A stretch of 64,000 nt of DNA from Pyrenopolyporus hunteri. Its lineage: Eukaryota > Ascomycota > Sordariomycetes > Xylariales > Hypoxylaceae. The notes beneath the pieces were generated by a model that saw only the letters and a program-made list of their open reading frames with translations, was not told the DNA's origin and searched no databases. The position numbers were made by a program, and so were the translations under genes. Shown here piece after piece: positions 10,996 through 23,043 of this stretch. The stretch spans positions 372,001 to 436,000 of the forward strand of contig CADCXC010000018.1 in assembly GCA_902806595.1 (NCBI GenBank), given 5' to 3'. Position 1 is the stretch's first letter. Every line of letters starts with the position of its first letter.

Positions 10996-11948
10996 TCAGC
11001 CCCTGCGTCGTGTTGACGGGCCCTTGCTCTTGGGCGTGGCGGTAGACACGCCAGAACTCGGTGCGGTGGCCGGGACTGGGGTAGCCTCCTTCATCTTTCC
11101 CCTAGCCTTCGCCGATGGCGCGTTCCAGTAGTATATCATCTGCGCAGCCAGAACCAGGTTCAGCGCAAATCCAGCCACGAAACCATATAAGATCAGCTTA
11201 TCGTCCACCTCTTGCAGCGTCGTGAAGATTCGAGAGAGCGAGCCGGCGAGATAGTTGAAGACCTGGACGTCATAGTTAGCTATCACAGACGAACATCTAT
11301 GTCCAGACCAATGGCCAAATGCTAATGCTAGGAAGAACTTACAGTGAATGCGCTCAGCTGACCAGTTCCGCCCTCCTGGTAGATAGCGGCGATCTGAGGC
11401 ACCTTACTCGCAACGCCCAGCAGCGCCGCGCCAGCTTGCAGGTAGCTCAGGGTGGGCATGTCAAGTATGTTGCCGTTAAACAGCGTAACGACGCTTGTGG
11501 CGAGGGCCGCAATAAATAGCGCCGCCATGCTGGCTCTACCGCTGTAATTCAAGACCAAGATGGTGATAACGACGTTCTGGCCGAGGATAAGCGCGGTTTC
11601 GCCGTAGGTGCTAAAGGGGAAGCCGTTGCGGACATTGTAGGCGAGGGAGATGAGGTAGGACGAGGTCTCGAGCAGGTACGATAGGAAGCTGACGCCGGAC
11701 GCGGACTGCGACGAGATAAGCTTCAGGATCTGCGGCACCTTGACGATGGACGATGCCCCGATGATGCCGATGCCCAGGCCCTTGGAAATGGCCAGCTTGA
11801 GACACTCAGAGTCAGTCGGGTCGAGCTCGAGGATCAGGGTCTTGTAGCAGGTATCGCCGATGATGGACACTCCCAAGTCGCGGATGGGAGCAGGAAGGCT
11901 GTTCGTAAGTGGCCGCAAAGGCTGCAGCGCGGTTCGCAGGGTTTCCAT
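10996..11948 (-). CDS. MPDU1-like PQ-loop membrane protein
   Basis: Homologue of mannose-P-dolichol utilization defect 1, an ER membrane protein needed for use of dolichol-linked mannose and glucose in N-glycan and GPI assembly. Two exons: 11948-11343 and 11262-10996 (intron of 80 nt, GTAAGT donor, GTCCAG acceptor), giving 290 residues. The hydrophobic profile suggests about seven membrane segments. Two PQ-loop motifs are visible: SSIVKVPQILKLISSQSASG around residue 67-86 and ASKVPQIAAIYQEGGTGQLS around 180-199. The second exon continues AFT|VFNYLAGSLSRIFTTLQEVDD, a typical MPDU1 segment, and ends in a basic Lys/Arg tail, as in ER proteins. Length and motif spacing fit the family. Confidence 0.87.
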
Positions 11949-12772
11949 CGCGAAGTCTTTTTCTATTTCTCTCTCCTTATCCCCTTTTCTTCTTAGCTAT
12001 CAGACGTACGGGGTCCAACTTGATTCTAGGTATCCTGTCGCCTGCTAGGACCAAATATGCAAGCCCAGGCTCTGACAAAAAGGAGAGTTAGCTGAGGCTG
12101 ATACAATCTGGCATTTAGAGTAAGAGCTTACTCAAGTAAATCCTCTGACGCGATAAAATAACATGCCACGCTACGAAGTACGTACCGTAATAATCAAGAA
12201 GGATCTGGGCTGGCAACCTGTGACCCTGTCATCCAGTCTTATGGGGACGGGCCTAGGCCTAAAAGACTCTAGCTTCAATGCTTGAAGCTTGGACCACTTG
12301 ACATCATACCTCAGTTACACAGCGAAGCCAACATTAAGCACCTACGTATTACAGCTACGGTCACCTTAGGTAATCTATCAACTTCACCTTCGCATAGAAA
12401 AGAACGAAGACTTCGAAAGCTCAAAAGAAATAATTCATATCCTCTTTTTCTGTCATACAAGCAGTATGCCTATCGCTTAGGTATCATTAAGACAAGCAAG
12501 TCACCCACTTTCCACTTTCATGCACGAGAACGCCTCATTCAACTCTGCCAGACTCCTTGAGAAGTAGGAAAAGAAAGAAACCATATCAGAAAGTTCAAGG
12601 CGTTAAGCCTTTCGAGAAGAGAATACCAAATCAGCAAGAGTGATGTATTTGTTCCAGAATGCCTTCAGCAAATTCAAGCCCATTCAAGCCCGCATCCAAG
12701 GCTTATCCCTCCTAGGCAATCACGGACCCTAAATGGTCTTACCAAACTCGTAGGTAATGCCCGAATCTCGCC
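11949..12772. other. Intergenic
   Basis: About 0.8 kb with no coding signal. It contains the promoter side of the MPDU1-like gene (pyrimidine-rich at 11958-12000) and the 3' flank of the chromodomain gene. Confidence 0.55.
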
Positions 12773-13658
12773 TCATTTCTTTCCTTTGCTGCCCTTCAGA
12801 CCTGCGGTGAACTGCGCGATCATGTCACGGCAGCGGCTTAGGTTGGCCGCCGGCTCCCACGTGTTCTTAGAGGCGGGGAATCCGACCCACTTGACGAGGT
12901 ACTCAGTGCCGCGGGACTTGCCCTTACGCTGGTTGACGATGGCTTCTACCTTCCACTCCTTATCGGCAAGGTTATCGTTGGTCTTACCCTTCGGGATCTG
13001 GCGAACATTGGGGCTCTTGGACTCAGTCTTCACTTTCACAGCTGCGGGTCGCTTGATCTGTGATGTGTTAGCATTCTGTCTCTACCTAGATTGAGAGGTA
13101 AGGGGTACCTACCATCATCTGGGAAATGCGAGTAGCTGCCACTGCGGCAGCAGCACGGGTGGAGCGTCGGAGAGGCTGGCCAGCCTCCTTCTTGACAACG
13201 GTAGTCTTGTCGGCGGTGGGAGAGGACGACTTCTTGGTGCGGCGTGACTTGCGGGCACGTCCGCGGGTGGTTTTGGCTCCAGCATTGTTTTCGACCTCGG
13301 ACTGTTCGTCGACGGTAGTCACAGCCAGCTTACGCTTCTTCTTGGAGTCATTCGTAGCAGTTGGCGCTGTGGCATCGGAGTCTTTGTTGTCAGCATTTTT
13401 GGCAGCATCGGCGTTACCCTTAGCAGGGTCAAGGTGGACAATGGTAGTGTTGCGCGTAGTAGACTGCCGAGTTCTGGTACTAGCTCTATTCACACCCATT
13501 GAAACGGAGCGCGCATCAAGCTGCGGTCTGCTGCTAAGAGTGACTTCGATAAACGGGGCGGAATGCACACGACGCTTTGGTCGAGTACGTGGGAGTTCGG
13601 CTGCCAGAGCCGGAGGGGTTGGGTCAGCAGACACGTCGGAGCGAGTCGAAGGCGCCAT
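12773..13658 (-). CDS. Chromodomain protein without chromoshadow domain
   Basis: Two exons: 13658-13113 and 13057-12773, separated by a 55-nt intron (GTAGGT donor, ATCACAG acceptor). The product is 276 residues. Residues 1-182 are disordered and rich in Lys, Arg, Ser and Thr, with nuclear-localisation-like clusters (KKKRKL, RARKSRRTKK) and an RRSTRAAAAVAATR segment. Residues about 215-268 form a chromodomain: EWKVEAIVNQRKGKSRGTEYLVKWVGFP followed by NTWEP, with aromatic-cage positions at Trp216, Trp238 and Trp249. The protein ends shortly after, so it lacks the chromoshadow domain of HP1. It probably reads methylated histone lysine, but the target cannot be told from sequence. Confidence 0.85.
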
Positions 13659-14778
13659 TTTAGCTGCTACATGAGTACGTTGGTGAGTGTCGGCGTGTAT
13701 GGAGTGAATGGGGATGACGGAGACTCACTGTTTCAAAGAATGGTTAAGAGATACTTGATCGGCGCCTGGACCGACGAGTTTGTTGAAAGAAAGAAAGATG
13801 TAGAGAGAGCAGAACGGCGGGGGCAATTTATACGTGCGGGCCGAGGTGGGTGAATCACTCGTTGCCTGGATCGCGCCTGCTCCTTCTAGAGGGTGATTTT
13901 ACGCCGTTGCTATGGGAGTACGCAGGGAAGGTACCCAGTGTATCTACCACCAATAAATGGTACTTGGCCAACGAAATCCCGATTAAAATAAAATACCTAA
14001 AATAAAAGTGTGTCGAGTAATCAGACAAGTACCCAGATGTATCTCTGTGGAATTATTCGATTAGTCTATATTGGGGATAAATCTTGTCGAGGTACTGATG
14101 ATGGCTTCTAGCAAGAGTTATCTAGGTACCCAGGTATTTCGACGTCATTTTACTATTCACTGAAATCAATATATGTACCTACCTATACACATGTATTTAC
14201 TCTGTTGGTAAGTATGGATATATTGGTCAGGTACCAGGTATCTTACACATGATGCACAGTAGGCACTCTACGCTACGACTGCGAATAGGGTCGTGTACAG
14301 GTACTTCATATATTCATCCCTTGATACTAGCATCGCTCTACCTAGGTAGGCTACCGATGTACTTCCATACGGGTTAAGATGTTGATCTATGCTTGAGAAT
14401 GAGTCACATATCCACGTCAGGTACGTCCCGAATTTTGGTATCAAGCAAGCAATCAGACCACACACAATGAGGACATAGAGTACCATGGCTGCCTGAATGC
14501 CTATCTACATGTAGGTATCGTGCTTGTATTATTAGAAAGGAGTACCTCTGATCGATCCCTTGACCTTATATACATAGGTGGTATACCAAGGTTGTTAGCT
14601 ATCAAAACCTCCAGGCTGTCCTATGACCCGATTAATATATAATATCGAGTATCACCAGCTTCCCATTGTATCCTCTTCAGCCGCCGACACTAGCCCTAGA
14701 CCGGCTCATCTTACAAACAGCAGCTCACAAGTATCGTATTCGAGTACGCTTCACTCTGGAGACTTTCTCGCTCCAAGC
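13659..14778. other. Intergenic
   Basis: No supported gene. The spacer is AT-rich and has several TACATGTA and TAGGTACC-type motifs (for example 14120-14240 and 14338-14352). A 72-codon minus-strand frame at 14268-14486 has no recognisable features. Confidence 0.5.
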
Positions 14779-16414
14779 TCAGTCGGAATCCTCTTTATAA
14801 TCATCAGGTAATTCTTCAAACCTGCCCTCTTGAACAGCCGTGCGCACTGGATTCTCCGCGGAAATAACGCCGTTCGCTCTCAACCTACCACGAGATTAGC
14901 TACTGTCTAAATGTATTTATTTGAGAGGAGACTCACCTTTCAAACAAGACGAAAAGTCTCTCTGCTTCTCTTTCCTTCTCGGCCTGGGTCATGTTGGGCT
15001 CCTCGGGATGCCTTTCGGCATCTAGGAACTGGCCCGTAATTGGGTTGACCGGTCTATTGGGGTCGCCCGTAGCGGAGCCTGACGCCTCCGAGACGTTCGG
15101 GGGGACTGGCATGTTTCTATTGAATAGGAAGCCGGATGCAAATCCGTAGCCTACGTTCGCCACAAAAGTTGAAGCGTCTCTATCAGACATATCGAAGAAT
15201 AGGTTGGATATCATCTCGCGAAGCTGAGGTGCTAGTGGGTTCGTCGAGTTCTTTAGCAACCAAGAAGGCAAGGTGTTACTCCGACCCAGTATCTCTGTCC
15301 TATCAGCTTCCGTGGGCAAAAGCCGTTCGCGTATGGCGTTCTTTACGTCTACCGGCGCGTGTTCGTGGACGGAGCGGATCACACTAACTAAGGGTGAGAC
15401 CAAGGCCTCTACTTCGTCGTCTGCGTAAGCTGTCGATGAGTGAGATAACAAGTCGATTAGACGGTTCGATAGCATGCTAGGGCTGTCCTGGGGAAAGAGA
15501 GAGGCCCTAACATCTTCCGTGCCTATGTCCAGGTTGAAGAGAGCGTTGACTAGCTGCCCAGTGGGCGGATCTAGAGGCTTCTGCGTCGGAAATGACCCTT
15601 TACATAAAATGGTGACAATATGGGGTATGGCTGGCACAAATGACGAGGCTCGGTCCTTGCAATAATGAGTGATGTTGAAGAGTAGTTTAAGCGTTTCTGT
15701 TAGTGCCATATCTTCCATAGGGTCGGTTGCTGAGCTTGTGGTGATGCGGCGCTTCGCATGTCTCTCAAGATTCTTGTTTATAGAGTCTGCTAAATGATGC
15801 TTATCGATCAGTTCGGCTAAGTTGCTCTTCGTGTCATACGTCGTCAGGAAGAGTATCCTGGAGGCTAGAAATTCGTCGTCCCGGCTATCATTTTCCAGTT
15901 TATCACATGCTTTGGCTTGATAGCCGAGATCGACAAGAATCTGGCGGGTTTCTGGCTTTAGGAGCAGCGCATTACAAAGGACTCGCATGGCGTTTCTGGA
16001 CGTTGTGCTAGAAGAACTATTAAAGGCGTGTTGAGCAAGTGTCTCGACGCCCTAGGTGTTGTCAGTTTGTAAGATCCAGGATTATTTGCTTCCCGACTCG
16101 CCTCTTTGGTAAATATGGGGTCGGCATTCCGGGGATCTCTGCCATATATCTTGAGTTCTTCCAAGGCCGAATCGCGTTCTCAGGTAATTGTAAGCCGGAG
16201 TGAGCGAACCGGGTTTGCGGTAGCAATTCACTCACGTTCAGGAGGCAAGCTGTTAGAGACAAGATCTTGAGATAGTTTTTCCATCAGATTTGTGACCGCT
16301 GTTAATTTTGCTGTATGTCCAATCAGTGCCGTTCCGAATCCTTGGGAGGATTATCCACTAACCAGGCCCCGCGAGAGCTGCAGCTGCAGATATCTGCTGG
16401 CTGGGTTGAGCCAT
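14779..16414 (-). CDS. RIC8: RIC8 / synembryn, G-alpha exchange factor and chaperone
   Basis: Receptor-independent guanine nucleotide exchange factor and chaperone for heterotrimeric G-protein alpha subunits. In filamentous fungi RIC8 supports growth and development through G-alpha and cAMP signalling. Five exons: 16414-16363, 16310-16236, 16178-16102, 16051-14937 and 14884-14779, giving 474 residues. Splicing yields KLTAVTNLMEKLSQDL, then LPPEQRDSALEELKIYGRDP, NADPIFTKEGVETLAQHA, and a large armadillo-like helical exon. The last exon gives RLRANGVISAENPVRTAVQE and ends KEDSD. The intron at 16101-16052 uses a GC donor (GAG|GCGAGT) with a CTGAC branch site and CCTAG acceptor; the other three use GT. 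It is divergent from RIF1 across about 1.2 kb. The family is clear from the length and the conserved N- and C-terminal blocks. Confidence 0.9.
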
Positions 16415-17658
16415 CTTATGACGAACCAGCGATTCCTCGGAACCGGGCGGTCGGTTACGCGATGATGAAAAGACCCGCCAGAACGACCCAGGTCGGACTC
16501 GGGTAGATTGCTGAGTCATTGTAAGTAAGACGCATGGGAAAATCGAGTACGCCGAGACAGGATAACAAGTGAGAAAAGGCGAGCAAGAGCAGGGCAAATA
16601 GCTGCGGAATATTACTATATTCAAGCCCGAGAACTTATACGTATGTATATTAGGCGAAGCGTATGCGGGGCGTGAAGCGGGTGGGCTAATCAATATCATA
16701 TACATGTAAGAAGCAAACTGCTCTTGACTGGGTAATGATAGACGGGAAGGTTACGGTGGTACTAATACAATAGGAGGAAAGGAGACTGTAAACGCCTATG
16801 GTGCTCTGATATTGGACATGCTGGTTTATGTCAGAAAAAACAAAAACAAAACAGAAAACCTTACGTCGACTTGGGTTGATGCTGTATCTTCTGATCCGAA
16901 TCACGACGAGCCAGACTGGAAGCAGTGCCAACCTCTGTTGTGTGGGAATGGACAAAAATATTCTGGAGGGGAGTTGCCGCACAAGACTATTTGTCCAACG
17001 GATGTCTGATAATATCCTTTATTCCAATGATTTCGACCTATAAGTGCAAAGGACTTCGGCTCTCTGCTTGGAATATGTATGTCGAAGATGGTTCGGCAGG
17101 GATACGGACGGCACATGGCCATGAAATATGGAGAATGACGGAGAGGAGCTTTCTGGCAGCTGTCAACCGAAGGCCTGTCGAAGGCCTGTCAAATTTAGGT
17201 ACCTAGGTACCCAGTGGATATACTCGTGCGGGGGTGTGGCGCCTCACTCGCGCCTCACTATATAGTGGATATATATGGTGGACTCCGTTGGAGAGCTTAA
17301 AGTGGAGGCCCAAGCGTCTCGCGTCACTTTTGGTAGGAGCTACGCGAAAAGCTGACCGCGTCGCGTTTTTTCGCTCTTCTTTTTCTTTAATATGGTCAAG
17401 GGGGGCGGACCACCTATAATCCTATCTCGCCTATACGTATCGGACACATGCACATCTGCTGCATATCTGATGAAAACAAATAGTGCCTACCCTTGAACCT
17501 CCAACCCATTCGTTCTTTATATTCCCCCTTCTCAATCGTTCATTGGAGTCTGAAGCGTTCAATCGAGGCTTATTGATGTTTTCGCGATCCGTATAGCACA
17601 TGATATCTGGGCTGCCGGGATATCTTTCTTGTGGTGGGAGCAGTCGGCTGGAGCAGCC
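16415..17658. other. Divergent promoter region between RIC8 and RIF1
   Basis: About 1.2 kb without a supported gene. It holds TAGGTACCTAGGTACCC at 17198-17214, a repeated CGAAGGCCTGTC at about 17168-17191, and three ACGCGA-type hexamers at 17319-17366. Confidence 0.6.
17319..17366. promoter_or_regulatory. Cluster of ACGCGA (MCB/SCB-like) boxes upstream of RIF1
   Basis: TCGCGT occurs at 17319-17324 and 17361-17366, and ACGCGAAA at 17342-17349, so three copies of the same hexamer lie within 48 bp and about 300 bp before the RIF1 ATG. ACGCGA/T cores are bound by Mbp1/Swi4-type (MBF/SBF) factors at G1/S genes in yeasts. Cell-cycle control of RIF1 here is an inference. Confidence 0.4.
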
Positions 17659-17674
17659 ATGGTATCACAAATAG
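17576..17674 (+). promoter_or_regulatory. Two upstream ORFs at the RIF1 start
   Basis: An ATG at 17576 opens a 6-codon frame ending at 17596. A second ATG at 17600 opens a 24-codon frame ending at 17674, which overlaps the RIF1 ATG at 17659 in another frame. If transcription starts upstream of 17576, these could reduce RIF1 translation. The transcription start is unknown. Confidence 0.4.
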
Positions 17675-20600
17675 CCTCTGTTCCAAGAAGTTTGGATTCC
17701 TTGCCTGCGAGACCACCGACGCCGCCACGAGACAAGAAACTAGACGCCGAGTCCTCGTTCAAACCCGTCCTCTCCAATCATCCGGCTGATACCCGACTGA
17801 ACCTCCATACTCCCCCAAGCTGCTCTCCGGACTCAACCGACGCCGCCAATACCAGCTCGCGGAGGTCGAGGAAGAGGGTTGGATTCTTGGCCCAAGCTGA
17901 GTATCGAGACGCCCCCAACTATGCCGACAAGGAAAATGTCCGGAAGCAGCCCACGCCATCCTCTGCCCCTTCCTCCGCAGCTTCGGCCAAGCCTATCAAG
18001 TCCATCCTGAAGCAAACTTCGAGCCCTGCCCCCCTTCACTCTCTAGATCCATCCGCCTTCGGCGACGAGCGAATTAATATAGTAGCCATGTTGGACTCGA
18101 CGATCAAGCAGCTCGCCGGAGCAGACAGGGACTCCAAGATCGATGCATACATGATGTTGGCCCGGGCATTGAAGGCGTCAAATAATCTGCCCGACCGCAT
18201 CGCCCTCCAGGACAAGATGAGCCTGTTCATGCAGTTCATACAGCGGGACGTCACCATCAAGGCCTCAAGCGGCACCGTCGACTCGTCTATGGTGAACCAC
18301 GCCCTTAATCTTCTCTGTACCTTTTTCCACTTCCCTGCCATCGCCTCGACGATAACTTCCGACTTCGGCGTCTTCATCATCGACCACTGTATACGGTGTT
18401 TCGAGGACCCCTCGGTACCTAAGGACGTCGTCAGGCATCTGATGCAAGTCGTGGCTTGTCAGGACTTCTCGCCCAAGGTCATGACGGCGGACCGCGTCGG
18501 CCGAATAGTAGCGTCGCTCCACACGATCGAAGAACATATCAAGGGAAAGAGCATTATCATGTCTCGCATCTTGATATACCGAAAACTAGTTAAACAATCC
18601 AAGTCTCACATGGTCGCTCACTCCGACTGGCTTTTGGATTTGTTCACCGACATGCTTAGTAGCATGAAGGAGATTCGCGTCTCTGCTATCGCGTTGGGAC
18701 TTGAGGCTAGCTTCACGGTCGGCAAGGAGAAGCAGCTGTCCAGGAGAGTCATGGAAATACTTCAGTTGCAGGTCGATGATACTAAGTATATCGAGTATTA
18801 CGTGGGTAGGTTGATGAATATGACGAAAGACAAGTTCGAGTCGGCCTCCGTCCCTCAAATCTGGAGCGTCGTCATCCTCCTCCTCCGGTGTCCACTAGAC
18901 AGGTGGGAGTTTTTCGGGCCATGGCTAGAGATCATCCAGCGATGTTTCAATATTGGGGATTATCACACCAGACTCGAGGCCAATTACGCATGGAATCGGT
19001 TCGTCTACGCCCTACATTTCTACGATACGTCATTCTCGAAAACTATCGTTACGATATGCCAGCCTTTCATTAGTCAGCTGAGGAGAAAAGGTACCAGCAA
19101 GCAACTAGATGAGTTGCGGAAAGTCGTCATAGCTAGCGTCTGTAACCTCTACTACTACGCCTTTAGGCCAAACCTGAGCACCGTTCAAATCGACGGCTAT
19201 TGGGACGCGTGCGTACGGCCTCTCATTCAACGGCTCGTTTCTCCCGAGGCAGATGGCAAGCAGGTGGATAAGCCCATATCCGTGCTCTCCGAAAATCTAA
19301 CCCAGGCTACTCTAATATTAACGGGTTTATTCAATTCGTCAACACCCCGACTATGGAAGGAGGACCGCGTAGCCGAGAACCCGTTGGCCAGGCCGGACGA
19401 GTTACCGGCGCTAGATCCAAAATGGGTCAGACGAAACTCGGCGAGGGTGTTTTCGGTCGTGGAACCGATCCTACAGAAGACGTTCCTGGACCTTGCTGAT
19501 CCGGAATCCGCTTCTTGCAAGTTCTGGCGTACGCTTGTCAATGCCGTTGCTACTGCCGCGTCCAAGGAGGTCAAGGTATCCACCGACACGGCTACTTTCA
19601 TGGCACATGCTTTCGGCTTGCTAGTGAGAATATGGTCTCAAGGACTCAGCGAGCCGGATATCCAGCTGGACTTGCAGCAAAAGTTCCTAAATGCAACACA
19701 GACGTACCTCTGGACGATAATAGAGTCTCTGGGCTTACTGCCCTTCACCGAGAAACTCCTCTCTTTGAACAAACAAAACTCATTTATACCAGTGGCGACG
19801 CCCTCGCATCGTTCAGCAAAGGGCCAGGGTCTGACACGGACTCCTCTTCATCATCTGTTTTCTATACTCTCTGCGGTGCCCCCAGGTATTCCTGACGACG
19901 ACGATCTATTGAACCTGATAAGAGTCATTTTCGACCCTTTTATAGTCTCCCGGTCCTCTTCCCATGCGAAGACCGACTTAGCCCGGGAACTAATGCAAAC
20001 CCTACCCATAGAAGCCCCATCGGCCTATGGGCCATGGGTCTTCATATCAGATGTCCTCTCTTTATCTTTGGACGGTAGCCAGTCTAGCTCCCTTACCGGC
20101 GCTTCCGGGAGCGAGCCGACGACGATCGGCCACGAGTATCGCGAAATCGTTAAACACTTGGAAAGGGGTATCAAGTCTACACCTAATCTACCTTGGGAAC
20201 ATTGGCGTTCGCTCTTCCAACTGCTAGTTACCCGGGTGACTTATGAGACAGGCGAGGCCGGGTGTGCCATCGCAGTAGTGGAACCGTTATCTAAACACCT
20301 CTTGGAATCGTTCTCCTCGTCTTGTGGTGATGCGGTATCGTATACTCAATTTAAAAGTAGCATCGAGCTGATTTCAACCGCAAAGCTACCCCGCGACCGC
20401 CAGGCTCTCGATGCCGCTCGACGCCGCCTGTGGGGTACTTCCATCGCCGGGTCGAGATCTACCTCCTTCGACCCGTTCGATAATTTCTACCGTCTCGTTA
20501 ACCACCTGCTCGAATCCTCGTACATTCACATTGAGCATTACAATCACGACGAGATCGTGGTACCTTTGCTTGTAGAGGTTGTTAACTTCATAATGCGGTG

Positions 20601-23043
20601 TAATCGCCCTCTGGTCCTGAAGTCCTTGATCCACTTACAACATGGCATCAGCCTGTGGATACAAGACGCGAACGGCCAGTATAGCAGTAGAGAATCCTCG
20701 AAGATTTCTGAGGCTGTAAGTACCCCGTTTACCGTTAGTTTAGACGATTCACGCTAATACGACGCATAGGTTAAAGTATTGTGGGATCGAATCTGCAGTT
20801 TACTTCCAGACGTGGATTCTCTCGAAAGCTTACAGCTAGATGCCGTAGAGGAACTGCTCTGCGCAGCATTTCAAAGTAAACATAGACATATCGTCAATAC
20901 CGTCTCGGCTATGTGGAACCGCGCGTACGAACAAGCTGACGAGATCAAATATCCCGAGAAGCTCAAGGCTGTGCTTATTTCCATCCACCCCTACGTCGAC
21001 ATCGTGCTCCCCGGCTTAGACCTCCCAAGCTCCGAATCTAACGGACAGGAACCCTCTTTTGTAGAATCACAAGATGACCTGGAGGCAGTGACGCCATACT
21101 TAGATGAGACAGCCAACCGTAACATCCCGGCGGAACAACCCTCATCTACTAGGCATTCTGCAAGCCCCGGATCCGTCCAGCTCTCGTTGCCTACTCCTAA
21201 ACAACAACTCGACACCACTCCTACTTCGTCTCGGCCGAGGTCAGCTAAACGTAGCGTGACTCCCCGACCGCGGCACGAGGACTCCCAGATTCAATTCGCG
21301 CCAATTGAATCATCTTCCCCAAGCCGCGATGTGATGGAATCTCAGCTCCTCACGGACCGTCAGAAGGAAGTCCGTGAACGGCAGCGAGAGAACGCAGCCG
21401 TGTTCTCTCATATCGGAGCTAGTGCTGAAAAGCGACGATCTCCCCGATTTACTTCTCAAGACTCAGACAAGGCAGACCACCTTCAGGAAGCGCGAGCTGC
21501 GACCCCTGAACCTAATCACGACATTGAGGATTTCGTATCGTCTACACCCACGCCTCGACGCGGCCAAGCGCCCATGATAGACTTCGACCATGAGATGACG
21601 GACGATATACCTTCGTCGCCACCTGAACCCCGTCGGAACCTACTCGCAGAGATGAAGCCACGGTCTAGAAATAACACCGTATTCCAAGAATTTCCTATTA
21701 TATCATCACCTATTTCAGGATCGCCAACTCCCAAACAGCAAACAAGGTCTACCGACGACACCCAAGCGGAAGAGACGAATAGGGAAGATGCCCAAGATGA
21801 TGTATCGGAAGCCGTGCAACACGAGGAACCGGATCGTGTTGCGGAGCCTCATCCAGAGCACGTGTCTACAGACAAGAAGGACGATCGGTCTAATAACAAG
21901 GCCCCTAGACGGCTGACGACTCCACGCAAAACCCGCTCAGGCAAAAAATTGGAATTATCGCCCCGGTCGTCCGATCTCGAAGTATTTGTAGACGCTCTCA
22001 CTAGTCCAACTCCCCGGACACCTAGAGCGCTTCGTAGCAATACGTCGAAGGTGCGGACTGCCCAAAGCACTTTACCAGCCTCTCAAGCCAAGGATCGCTC
22101 TTTCGAGCTTAGCGACGGCGAAGAGCGAAGCTTTGAGCGTCTAGCCATCGAGCTAGATTCCAGGGCATCCGAATCGCCCACCGGATATAACACCGAGTCG
22201 CCAGGGAAGCCCCGAGAGCCCGGCGCAACGGCTCTGGAATGCATCACAGTAGAGACAGGCTCAAAAAAGACGCGCGGCAAGTCCAAGAAGAACGAGAGCA
22301 GCCAATCGTCGTTGTCACCTAGTATCCCCCCGTCCTCCACGGAGGTAGACGGTTCTCAAGCGTCAGGAAAGAAATCGAAAAAGAAGAGGAAGCGACACGC
22401 GGAGAAGAACCAGGAGCCTGGCAGCAGCCAGAAGAAGCGGAAACACCGCAAGGACGCAGATGCGGAACTGCTGCCCGACACCCAGGTTCCTGGGGATGCG
22501 GCAGCGGATGCGGTTGATATCGGTGCCGAGATCGATGCCGCGATGGAGATGGACACCGAAGTCGCTTTCAGCCCTTCGCAAGATTCAGCACCGCAAGAGC
22601 CTGCCGTAGCAGAGCCCACTCAACAAGACTCGTCGCCCGTGGAATTCGACGACAGTTCCCTAGAGCGCGAGTCTGATACAGAAGCGGTAAACCTACAGAT
22701 AATTACCGAGGCGTCACAGCAATCAGAGATCGGATCTGTTCCTACGGGGCTGCTCGAAGATGACGTGTCAGCGGTAAATGCGGATGTCAGGATGGCTGAT
22801 CAAGAGAACGAAGTGGCGGAGAATGCAGCGGAGACTGCGACGGGGCAGTCCCGTGCGGCCGAGGAGCCGACGGTTGAGAAGTCGGCAGCGGAAAGCATCA
22901 TGAGGGCGCTGAGGAATGGTCTAGAGGGTCTACGCGTGGCGACTTTGACTCGGGACGAGGTGAATATGATCGAGGATATGTTCTTCGATATCAAGAAGGA
23001 GCTATACCAGGCGGAGAGCCGGAGCCGACACGATGGCCGATGA
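17659..23043 (+). CDS. RIF1: RIF1 telomere length and replication-timing regulator
   Basis: Nuclear scaffold that controls origin timing and telomere length by bringing protein phosphatase 1 to chromatin. Two exons: 17659-20715 and 20770-23043, with a 54-nt intron (GTAAGT donor, GCATAG acceptor), giving 1776 residues. The first in-frame ATG is 17659. Residues about 130-600 form the HEAT-like Rif1 N-terminal domain (ERINIVAMLDSTIKQL onwards). Before it lie two PP1-docking motifs: RVGF at 73-76 and SILK at 115-118. The second exon encodes a long disordered, charged region with many SP/TP and SQ sites and basic clusters (KKSKKKRKRH, KKRKHRK). It ends in a short conserved-looking helical segment, ALRNGLEGLRVATLTRDEV and following, like a C-terminal assembly domain. 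In budding yeast Rif1 the RVxF/SILK-type motifs likewise lie near the N-terminus. Identification is strong. Confidence 0.9.

Noticed and set aside
14268..14486. 72-codon hydrophobic frame between the chromodomain gene and RIC8
   Set aside because: AT-rich spacer with chance hydrophobic codons; no splice partners or recognisable family.
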